Assembly: GCA_001872985.1 (NCBI GenBank)
Contig: MNYA01000372.1
Coordinates: 1 to 8,077, forward strand
DNA from: a bacterium CG2_30_54_10
GTDB lineage: Bacteria; Muiribacteriota; Ozemobacteria; Ozemobacterales; Ozemobacteraceae
Direction of reading: 5' to 3'
Length of the DNA: 8,077 bases
Below the pieces are notes generated by a model. The model ran no database searches, was not told where the DNA came from, and saw only the letters and a program-made list of their open reading frames with translations. This document shows, piece by piece, positions 1-6,619 of the stretch. How positions within the stretch are numbered: position 1 is the stretch's first letter; each line of letters opens with the position of its first letter. A program made the translations under genes and the position numbers.

Positions 1-3
1 TGC

Positions 4-24
4 GACGCGGCAAGATGCCGCGTC
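4..24. repeat. REP-like perfect palindrome (9-bp stem, 3-nt loop)
   Basis: Positions 4-12 (GACGCGGCA) are the exact reverse complement of 16-24 (TGCCGCGTC), with loop AGA at 13-15. The stem is GC-rich and there is no T-run on either side, so it does not look like an intrinsic terminator. Size and composition resemble the short palindromes of REP/RAYT-type repeats, but only one copy is in the window and family membership cannot be shown. It lies in non-coding DNA downstream of the cyclase operon. Confidence 0.45.
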
Positions 25-191
25 CACTATTTGAGGCCGAACCGAGAAATTTAGCGGACATTGTTAGTCGCGGTGCGGCTGTTCCCGTGGTGTCCCTCAT
101 CTATTTCCAATTACTAAGAAATTATTTCAACAGACTGCGGCGATCGAAATGCTTCTGCAGATTCGCATTGAAAGTGGCGGGAGTGGATCTG

Positions 192-234
192 AAAAAGAAA
201 TAAAAACTCCGCCGAACAAGCAGTTCGAGCGGAG
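192..234 (-). terminator. Intrinsic (rho-independent) terminator of the cyclase operon
   Basis: On the minus strand an 11-bp stem (CTCCGC plus CGAAC pairing with GTTCG plus GCGGAG, one bulged base at 228) encloses a 5-nt loop (218-222). It is followed directly by TTTTTATTTCTTTTT (206-192). The plus strand has no comparable T-run after the stem, so it works for leftward transcription. It starts about 55 bases after the stop codon of the downstream cyclase gene at 290 and marks the end of that operon. Confidence 0.88.
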
Positions 235-289
235 AAAATAAGCTTCATGTTTCCCGAGAATTATTGAATGAAAAAAATAGCGCCATGGG

Positions 290-3200
290 TCACCCGACGA
301 GAAGTTGGAAAACCTCGACCTCATGGGTCTTTCCGCGTATTCGCCGGATCGACATCCGCCGCGCCCGGACCTCTTTTTTCGCGGCGTCAAGGGTTTTTCC
401 CGAAACCAGTATCATGTTCCCGGAAAAAGTCTGAGCCAGACTTGCAAGCCTGGCGGCGAGATTGACCGTATCGCCGATGACGGTGCGATCCAATCGAACT
501 CGGGGAGACCCGACGAATCCAAGCAAAGCCGTGCCGGTGTTGATTCCCATTTTTACCAAGTAACCTTTCAATGCCTTTCGTTCCCTGAATCTCGAGGCAA
601 CCTCGGCGGCGAATGATGTCGCTGCAAATGCGGCCGAACTCGAACCAGCGAAAGTTCTGTGATCGAACACGATCATGATTTTTTCGCCGAAAAGCTTGTC
701 GATCTCTCCGTGAAAACGTGAAGCAGCGACGCTTACGATAGTCAAATGCTCCTCCAACAACGAGGCTAGTTCTTCCATGGATGCATTGCTTCTGGCTTCA
801 TTGAATCCGCCCAACGCGGAAAAAACCACGGTCGCCTCGATCTGACGGGTCTCCACGGACAATGCCTCAAGATCACCCATTCTGGCCGCCTGCCGCACCG
901 AATCGGAAACGAAACGACCCAGGAGCTTGCCTTCCTGCAGGCTTCGGGTCATGGAGTTGAAAGCCTCCGCGACCGAACCGAACTCGTTTTTCTCAGGTAT
1001 GTACAGGGTCGTCTCAAAATGTCCGTCCTTGACAGCGCGGACCGCCGTTGTAATCTGCCGCAAAGGAATCAAAAAGATTGCCGCGCCACCGAGAGCAAGG
1101 CAGATGGCCAATGTGACTCCGCATGCCATTGCAATCAAAAAATTGTTTTGAGAGATCTGCCATCGCTCGATGAGTGGTCCCATCGGAAACGACCCGGTTA
1201 AGATGTTCCGATTGAGGTTCCGGCATGGTGTCGCTTCAACAAGAAGCCCGGCGGCCCGGTCGAAAGCACTGCCGGGAAGCTGGGTTTCGAGGGCCTGGAA
1301 TGCCGCATCCCGAACAGGATTCGGTATATTTCCTGGTTGATCCAGGAACTCGCGGTTGGTCTGATCGACCGCGAAAATTCGTGAACCATCATATTTGCCG
1401 ATCTCGGACAACTTTTGTTGCAAATAGGGGAAATCCTGATCCTCTTCGAGCCAGATATTCACCGCTATATATCTGACCTTGCCCTCTGTCGTCAGATCTA
1501 CCGCATTAAGGGATGAACGGTGCATACCGGCCCTGAGCGGAACCATGCTGCCTGATTTGTACATCAGATTGAGGAAACCCTCGAACCCGCCAAAATCGAT
1601 GAATATCTGAGCGATGTACTCAATGGCGAGAGCCTGTTTGTCAATAGCCGGCCGGGAAATTCCGCGATTCGGCTTTAGCTCTGGATTTCTGATCTCGAGA
1701 ACCTTCTGACCAAGGGTTGCAAAGAAATCCATAACCCTCGATGGAGTAGGAAAACTGGTGTTGTTCTTGAATATCGTCAAATGGTCGGGTCCGTGAAGAA
1801 ACATGCCCAGAACCTTTTGGAAATCGATCTTCTTTCCGCCCGGAAGATCGTGAAACGCGCTTTTCGGATTCTGAATTTTTCGATACAAATCATCAAATAG
1901 TTGCGAGATTGGCGAGATGTCATTCTCCTTCAGAAACGATTTTTCCCCTTCACGAACTGCCGAGATGAATCCGGGATCTTGCTGAGCCCGAGCAAGAGAG
2001 AAAACTATTTCCGAACTGAACTCAGTAATACCTTGGTCGATCTCGTTGAAATGCCGCCTGAGAATTTCTCTTGCATCCTTTTTTTCCTGCTGAAACTGCT
2101 GGCGAAAGGACTGTGAGGAAAGATGGTAGACCCCAGCCATGGGAATCAGGGCGCAAAGCATGAATGCGAATCCGAACAGGATCCATAACCGCACCCGGTC
2201 TGTATCCCCGAACAAGAATAGTTTTAGGAGACCTCCGGAAACAATCCCCACGTAGAAAAATGAAAAGAGCAACCGGGCGGCAATTAGCAACGAGTTGCTT
2301 GCCTGAGGAAGACGCCTGGCAATGACAACCATGGGCCTATCGGGAGCATCGAGTTCACGGGCGCTGAGCACCAAACCATCATTCAAGGCCGGTGAATTGC
2401 CGCTATGGGGAAGGAAACTGCGCTCCGAAACCCACGATGGGGAAAGCGGGCTCCCGGCGGCCTGAATGGCGGGCTCGGGCGAACCCATTTTCTGAAGGTC
2501 CGGCTCTCGCTTCCAGGCCCGACTGAGAATCGGACGACCGCGCCCGTTTGTAGGGAAAAAGGCTATTCCCGCATCCGAACTGAAATCAAAGTTCCATAGC
2601 GCAACAAAGACCCGTCGGCATTGGTCACTGGTCTGACCTTGAAGGCGGGTTTTCGCCATGATAACGATACGGAATGGGCTGCTTTCCGGCAAGGAAAGCT
2701 CATCCCAGAAAAAGCCCTGTTTCCCTTGTTCGTTCTCATACTCTCCACAACAGCTTTGACAGGCATTCCGAAAAAGAACGGCGATCAGCGGAAATGACAT
2801 CACTCCACGAAGGGAACTCTCTATCAATTGAACGTCAGCGCTCGCCACGATAGTCTCTTCGAGGAAAAATCTGGCCGTGGACTCCGGAAGATTGGCAAGC
2901 CCGAAATGACCGCCATTCCCCCAGATGGGGGCAGCGCAAGGCGATGCAAGATCGGCATTGCGCGGAACCCGAATCATTACAATTTCATTCGGAAACAACG
3001 ACAATGCAGTCTTTCCGGGTTTCTGAATTGCTTCGTCCGCGATAGCCGCAAGGGCTTTGCCGGAAAGGATTTCGCCGGCAGCCAGGCGAACTGAAATCGA
3101 GGAGGTCAACGCTGCTTCCAGGCGCTTTACTAGCGCCCCGAAAAGATGGGCGGGGCTGAGGGAGCAAGAAACATGCTCCAGGTCTCGCAGATTCTTCTTT

Positions 3201-3334
3201 TCTGTCTCAACGAGCAGTTCCTGACGATCTTGAAATTCCAGGGATCTCAGCGAATGCTGAACGACGATGAACGGAACCATGAAAAGAAGCAGGGCCAGGG
3301 CAAACAGGCCAGGCCTCAAAAATTTCTTTTTCAT
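290..3334 (-). CDS. Membrane class III cyclase-like receptor A (C2-like: metal-binding Asp residues missing)
   Basis: This is a 1014-residue membrane receptor ending in a class III nucleotide cyclase domain. Seen in the translation: TM1 about 9-26; first ectodomain about 27-348 with a CxxCC cluster (C192, C195, C196); TM2 about 349-376; short basic loop; TM3 about 382-405; second ectodomain about 406-730 opening with a charged helical stretch; TM4 about 731-757; HAMP about 757-802 with an NEFGSV motif; linker helix containing GRFVS; cyclase domain about 833-1014. The last part is canonical: K880 in IDKLFGEK, T951 in DRTVIG, N958 and R962 in VNLAARL, so adenine-type base-selecting and transition-state residues are kept. 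The two metal Asp positions are A840 (FSALGGF instead of FSDIRGF) and E884. Alone it should be catalytically dead. I chose the ATG at 3334 because it gives the four-base ATGA overlap with the upstream stop and better spacing from GATGAG at 3343-3348. An in-frame ATG at 3340 would add two residues. Topology and cyclase assignment are firm. Pairing with the upstream protein is inferred. Confidence 0.93.
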   Translation of the reverse strand: MKKKFLRPGLFALALLLFMVPFIVVQHSLRSLEFQDRQELLVETEKKNLRDLEHVSCSLSPAHLFGALVKRLEAALTSSISVRLAAGEILSGKALAAIADEAIQKPGKTALSLFPNEIVMIRVPRNADLASPCAAPIWGNGGHFGLANLPESTARFFLEETIVASADVQLIESSLRGVMSFPLIAVLFRNACQSCCGEYENEQGKQGFFWDELSLPESSPFRIVIMAKTRLQGQTSDQCRRVFVALWNFDFSSDAGIAFFPTNGRGRPILSRAWKREPDLQKMGSPEPAIQAAGSPLSPSWVSERSFLPHSGNSPALNDGLVLSARELDAPDRPMVVIARRLPQASNSLLIAARLLFSFFYVGIVSGGLLKLFLFGDTDRVRLWILFGFAFMLCALIPMAGVYHLSSQSFRQQFQQEKKDAREILRRHFNEIDQGITEFSSEIVFSLARAQQDPGFISAVREGEKSFLKENDISPISQLFDDLYRKIQNPKSAFHDLPGGKKIDFQKVLGMFLHGPDHLTIFKNNTSFPTPSRVMDFFATLGQKVLEIRNPELKPNRGISRPAIDKQALAIEYIAQIFIDFGGFEGFLNLMYKSGSMVPLRAGMHRSSLNAVDLTTEGKVRYIAVNIWLEEDQDFPYLQQKLSEIGKYDGSRIFAVDQTNREFLDQPGNIPNPVRDAAFQALETQLPGSAFDRAAGLLVEATPCRNLNRNILTGSFPMGPLIERWQISQNNFLIAMACGVTLAICLALGGAAIFLIPLRQITTAVRAVKDGHFETTLYIPEKNEFGSVAEAFNSMTRSLQEGKLLGRFVSDSVRQAARMGDLEALSVETRQIEATVVFSALGGFNEARSNASMEELASLLEEHLTIVSVAASRFHGEIDKLFGEKIMIVFDHRTFAGSSSAAFAATSFAAEVASRFRERKALKGYLVKMGINTGTALLGFVGSPRVRLDRTVIGDTVNLAARLASLAQTFSGNMILVSGKTLDAAKKEVRARRMSIRRIRGKTHEVEVFQLLVG
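3331..3334 (-). other. ATGA stop-start overlap between the two cyclase genes
   Basis: The TGA of the upstream cyclase gene (3333-3331) shares bases with the ATG (3334-3332) of the downstream one. Overlaps of this form are known to favour translational coupling. A modest ribosome-binding sequence GATGAG lies eight bases before this ATG. The arrangement fits co-translation and roughly matched amounts of two proteins that may need each other to form an active site. Confidence 0.7.
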
Positions 3335-6225
3335 TGGCATTTCTCATCCCGGTTTTTTGGGCATTCATTCGTCCGGGCGATGAGTTCCCAGGCTTCAGAG
3401 TGTTGAATGGCCTGGAAAACAAACCCTGGACAGGCTTGCATCACCGATTCTTCGCAAACGATTCGGGTTCTTGAGGTGAGCTTCGACAGCCCTTCAAGAG
3501 CCTCAGCCCGCTGGACGGGGAATCCGAAAACCTGATGCTCCCAGCGTTGGAGGGCCTTCCCGAAGGTCAATGCCACGAGTTCACCTGATGCAATCCCTAT
3601 CCCGAACTCGTATGAAAACAGACCTTCGACTGCGCGTTTTGCTTGAATTGCGCTGACGCGCTCTTTAATGCAGAAGGCGGCCTCCAGAGCCCGTTCCTGG
3701 TGAGAAGGGGTTTTCCCGTCGTCGAGGAAGACGGCAACAACCGCATCCCCTATGAATTTATCGACAAAACCGCTCTGCGACTGCACTTCCTGGGCAAGAG
3801 CATCGAAATGATTGTTGAGAAGGCTAATTACGAGATCTGAGGGGTGTTTTTCCGACAACGTCGTGAAGCCCCTGATGTCGGAGACAAGAACGGAACCGAC
3901 CTGTTTGAGACCGCTTTTGCCCGGCGAGATTCCGGCCATCACATCCGCCGCCAACGATCCGGAAACGAAACGGTCAAGATTCCGCCGTTCCCGGAGACCT
4001 TCGATCATTTCGTTAAATATCATCGATAGTTCCGTGAACTCGAGATTCCCGCTCAGGGAAAGGCTTTGTCCGAGATCACCCCGGGCCACAGCGCGAAGGC
4101 TTTCTTCCATCTTTTTTATTGGATAGAGAAGCTTTCGCGAAACGATCCATCCGACGAGAGATACGAGAAAACCCAAGGTCACCAGACCGCCCTTTAAAAG
4201 CCATTCCTCGTATTGGTTGCGCTTCTTGAGAGTTTCCAACGGGGTCACGGCGCCGAAGAGAAATGCGGGCGCCGTATAGCTTTGCTGAATAGTCAGATCG
4301 AAACCGTTCCGGGTCTCGGAAAAACCGGTTCGTTTGAAAGTGAAGGACTTGAACCCCTCCATAACGCAATTTCCCGCGGGCGTGGTCCAGAAGCGGTCCG
4401 TGGGGGAAGGCACAATCGGAGCGAGCTTTTCCCGATCGTTCCGAACAACGCAGGAAAACCCATCTTCGCTTCCGGAATTTCTTTCGGCGATTGCCAAATG
4501 CAGGTATCGTTCGAATTGGAAATCCGGGCGCCAGAGCGTGAAAAGGAATGCCTCGACCCGGCCGCCTACCACAATTGCGTGGTGGATGTTGTACATTCGA
4601 GAGTCCTCCAGAATTACCGCTTCGGCGATTCCGAGCGTGGCAATGACGAGGGAAGCAGCACTTCGATAAGGGCTCAGTGTCCGCATGACATACCTGAACA
4701 TTTCCGTTCGCTCCGAACCAAAGCCGGTTCCCTCGGGAATAGCGTCCAAGCCTTTTTCGAGCTCGAGGAAGCCGCTGGAAGTCCAGTCCTGGAAATAATC
4801 GATGATCGCGTTGCCCGATTCCTGAGTGACGAGCTCGTCGAAACGACGGAAGATCGAACCATTTCGGTCGAAGGCCAGGCATGCGACCAGCGGCAGGCCG
4901 GAATCTTGGAACCGCTGGAAAAGGGCGTTTACACAATACTTGTAGCCTTTGCCACGGTTTAGGATCCACCAAGGGATTTCTTTATCCACGGCAAGTTTAT
5001 ATTTATTTTTCTGATGCTCTCCTGAGACATCAAGGTTCTTGAAATAATCCAGGTTATCCTCCCGAATTGTTGCCATTTGCCGATCAAGAAGTCCCTGGAA
5101 CTGCTGAAGGCCAAACAGGAGGCTGACGAACAATGGAATTCCCGCTATAAAAAGAAGCAGAATGAAAAATGTCGCGCGAACACTGACCCGCGGCAAGGAG
5201 CGGTTTTTGAAATACAACCCGGTTACGAGCATGAGAGTCGCAAAAACAATTCCATTGTACAAAAACAGGAACTCCCGCACGAATGTTTTCCCGGGTGAAA
5301 CGGCCTTTGACACGATACATGCATCATAAGGCTTGTCCTCGGACAGAGGATACCTGATGCAAAGGAGTCCGGGAAACCGGGATGCCTTGCCCAGCGGCAT
5401 CCGCAAAAGATGCCGGCAGAGCCGCCTTTTGAAACGTTTGAACCAGGGAAATCCGAGCAGTTTTTTATGAGCAATAATTTCCGGTTCGGAAGCCGTCGTC
5501 AGCCGATTGAGGAAAAACGGGTAACTGTCTTTCCGTTCCCAATGGCTGAGCTGCCACTCCAGGCCTTCTTTCCAGTCAAAAGGTGTCCGCCTCGGAAGCA
5601 TCAACAGGAAGACCCCGACCTGCCGGCCTTGGCATCGGAGCGTGTTCCAGTAAATCCAGACTTCGGATCTGTTGAAGGTTCCTGGGGAGACCCGGCCGAC
5701 CCGCATTTTTCCAAGTGTTTCCACCGAAAGAAACTCCCCGAACAATGCGCGGCACTTGTTGTTGATTTCAATTTTGCCCGGCTTCCCCTCGGCGGAATTG
5801 ACCAATCCTCGAATGACCGGTTCCATCAGCCTGGAACCAATTTGTGCCAAGCCTTCCCCCCGCATGGATTTCCATCCATCTCCGGCAGGATTCCTTTCGA
5901 AAAGGTATACCGCACTTGAAGCAAGATCGTTCGGAAAAGTGCTTTTGCAAACCTGAACAAAATGCACGGAATCAATCGGCCTGCCGGGGCGGCTTTCCAG
6001 AAAATCCCCCATCCGGTCGCGAAGGCGGTTGGCGATTCTTTCATACTGTTTTTCAATTGATTGTCCGGATTGGATCTGTCCGATCAGCTCCAGGGAGGAC
6101 GATTCCCAGGCTGCGAGGTCACGTTTGTTCCGATCCTTGATGGAGTAGTCATCAAGATAGCACAAGGCCGCCCATGGAAACAGGGCTAGCAGAAAAGCTG
6201 ATATCAGAAAAAGGGTTTGGCGCAT
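3331..6225 (-). CDS. Membrane class III cyclase-like receptor B (C1-like: metal Asp kept, transition-state Asn/Arg missing)
   Basis: This 964-residue protein is first in the two-gene operon. Seen: TM1 about 4-22; first ectodomain about 25-318; TM2 about 319-339; basic loop (KNRSLPRVSVR); TM3 about 351-373; second ectodomain about 374-675 with Cache-like stretches (for example LPLVACLAFDRNGSIF, 444-459); TM4 about 677-697; HAMP about 698-750; linker with DRFVS; class III cyclase domain about 775-950. Both metal aspartates are present, D783 in VSDIRGFT and D827 in DKFIGDAVVAVF, and so is K823. The C-terminal half is degenerate: where active enzymes read YTVIGDTVNLAARL it reads HQVFGFPVQRAEAL, so Thr becomes Q898, Asn becomes Q905 and Arg becomes A909. 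A homodimer should lack transition-state stabilisation. The ATG at 6225 is the only start before an in-frame TGA about 30 bases upstream. It has no clear Shine-Dalgarno sequence but begins a good signal anchor. Layout and the second ectodomain resemble the downstream gene, which suggests tandem duplication. Confidence 0.94.
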   Translation of the reverse strand: MRQTLFLISAFLLALFPWAALCYLDDYSIKDRNKRDLAAWESSSLELIGQIQSGQSIEKQYERIANRLRDRMGDFLESRPGRPIDSVHFVQVCKSTFPNDLASSAVYLFERNPAGDGWKSMRGEGLAQIGSRLMEPVIRGLVNSAEGKPGKIEINNKCRALFGEFLSVETLGKMRVGRVSPGTFNRSEVWIYWNTLRCQGRQVGVFLLMLPRRTPFDWKEGLEWQLSHWERKDSYPFFLNRLTTASEPEIIAHKKLLGFPWFKRFKRRLCRHLLRMPLGKASRFPGLLCIRYPLSEDKPYDACIVSKAVSPGKTFVREFLFLYNGIVFATLMLVTGLYFKNRSLPRVSVRATFFILLLFIAGIPLFVSLLFGLQQFQGLLDRQMATIREDNLDYFKNLDVSGEHQKNKYKLAVDKEIPWWILNRGKGYKYCVNALFQRFQDSGLPLVACLAFDRNGSIFRRFDELVTQESGNAIIDYFQDWTSSGFLELEKGLDAIPEGTGFGSERTEMFRYVMRTLSPYRSAASLVIATLGIAEAVILEDSRMYNIHHAIVVGGRVEAFLFTLWRPDFQFERYLHLAIAERNSGSEDGFSCVVRNDREKLAPIVPSPTDRFWTTPAGNCVMEGFKSFTFKRTGFSETRNGFDLTIQQSYTAPAFLFGAVTPLETLKKRNQYEEWLLKGGLVTLGFLVSLVGWIVSRKLLYPIKKMEESLRAVARGDLGQSLSLSGNLEFTELSMIFNEMIEGLRERRNLDRFVSGSLAADVMAGISPGKSGLKQVGSVLVSDIRGFTTLSEKHPSDLVISLLNNHFDALAQEVQSQSGFVDKFIGDAVVAVFLDDGKTPSHQERALEAAFCIKERVSAIQAKRAVEGLFSYEFGIGIASGELVALTFGKALQRWEHQVFGFPVQRAEALEGLSKLTSRTRIVCEESVMQACPGFVFQAIQHSEAWELIARTNECPKNRDEKCQ

Positions 6226-6273
6226 TGGAGCAGTTGTTGGGTAGAGTACAGCAACTCAAATCCTTGTTGCAAG

Positions 6274-6300
6274 TGCAAGATGGGGCATTGCAAGATGGGG
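6274..6300. repeat. Two tandem copies of TGCAAGATGGGG, 15-bp period
   Basis: Exact 12-bp copies at 6274-6285 and 6289-6300 are separated by CAT. A partial copy TTGCAAG just upstream (6267-6273) may be a remnant. The repeats lie about 50-75 bases upstream of the cyclase start codon on the minus strand, a position that suits a regulator-binding site or leader element. Either role is a guess. Confidence 0.6.
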
Positions 6301-6405
6301 CCGGGCAGCTTTATCCTGTTGTTGGGTCGGAATCCACGAGGCTAATGGGGGGAATAAGGTGTCGCATTTGACTCGATCAATCAATGTATGAATGGCCATG
6401 TAGTG

Positions 6406-6415
6406 CGACCGGTCG
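6406..6415. repeat. 10-bp perfect palindrome CGACCGGTCG
   Basis: CGACCGGTCG equals its own reverse complement. It lies about 180 bases upstream of the cyclase start and about 67 bases upstream of the putative truA -35 element. It could be an operator half-turn or chance; no flanking symmetry extends it. Confidence 0.3.
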
Positions 6416-6481
6416 GTCCCCCCTGCGTTTACAATGAAAAACAGCGAAGATGGCAGCAAATCGTCCGGAAACTTTCATCAA

Positions 6482-6510
6482 TTGCAAATGGGTAATTGCT
6501 GGTATATAAA
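6482..6510 (+). promoter_or_regulatory. Putative sigma-70-type promoter for truA-rplM-rpsI
   Basis: TTGCAA (6482-6487) is followed after 17 bases by TATAAA (6505-6510). An overlapping alternative reads TGG-TATATA (6500-6508), like an extended -10. Match to the sigma-70 consensus is four of six at -35 and five of six at -10. It would give a leader of roughly 100 bases before truA. This is pattern matching only; the organism's promoter consensus is unknown. Confidence 0.4.
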
Positions 6511-6619
6511 AGGGATTAGGTATTTTGGAATTAGGATTCGAGAAAAGCCTGCGACAAGCGGAAATTAAACTCATTAAATCACAAATTTCAATGCGCTTTT
6601 GTAAAAACACAGGAAACCC

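Larger units (their letters stand above)
6226..6619. other. Divergent intergenic spacer, no gene seen
   Basis: This 394-base spacer separates the 5' ends of the leftward cyclase operon and rightward truA. Short open frames on both strands here (under 80 codons) show no family signature and no convincing ribosome-binding site. It holds a 15-bp-period repeat (6274-6300), a 10-bp direct repeat GTTGTTGGGT (6233-6242 and 6318-6327), a 10-bp palindrome (6406-6415) and a plausible plus-strand promoter (6482-6510). I could not find a convincing minus-strand promoter for the cyclase operon, although one is expected here. Confidence 0.75.

Noticed and set aside
3..203. Short plus-strand open frame running in from the window edge and ending at 203
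   Set aside because: Its only internal ATG lies in the loop/stem of the palindrome, there is no ribosome-binding site and no recognisable protein. Because it is open to the window start, a real 3' gene end cannot be fully excluded, but nothing supports it.
4213..4962. 249-codon plus-strand open frame antisense to the upstream cyclase gene
   Set aside because: No family motif, low-complexity charged composition and no ribosome-binding site. The opposite strand codes for a well-formed receptor across the whole span.
4076..4972. 298-codon open frame on the minus strand in another frame inside the upstream cyclase gene
   Set aside because: Its translation is rich in Arg, Pro, Gly and Cys with no domain pattern, and it overlaps TM4, HAMP and ectodomain sequence of the clearly real gene in the correct frame. 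It is a shadow frame from GC-biased codons.
290..6225. Guanylate cyclase activity
   Set aside because: Guanylate cyclases usually have Glu and Cys at the base-selecting positions. The only intact pair here is K880/T951 in A, the adenine-type set, so cAMP is the better prediction if the complex is active.
6368..6380. FNR/CRP-like site (TTGA then TCAA) in the divergent spacer
   Set aside because: The arms are four bases with five between, which does not match the FNR (TTGAT-N4-ATCAA) or CRP (TGTGA-N6-TCACA) spacing. Best read as chance.
6361..6409. Inverted repeat GTCGCA / TGCGAC
   Set aside because: Only six base pairs with a 37-base loop; not enough for a meaningful structure.
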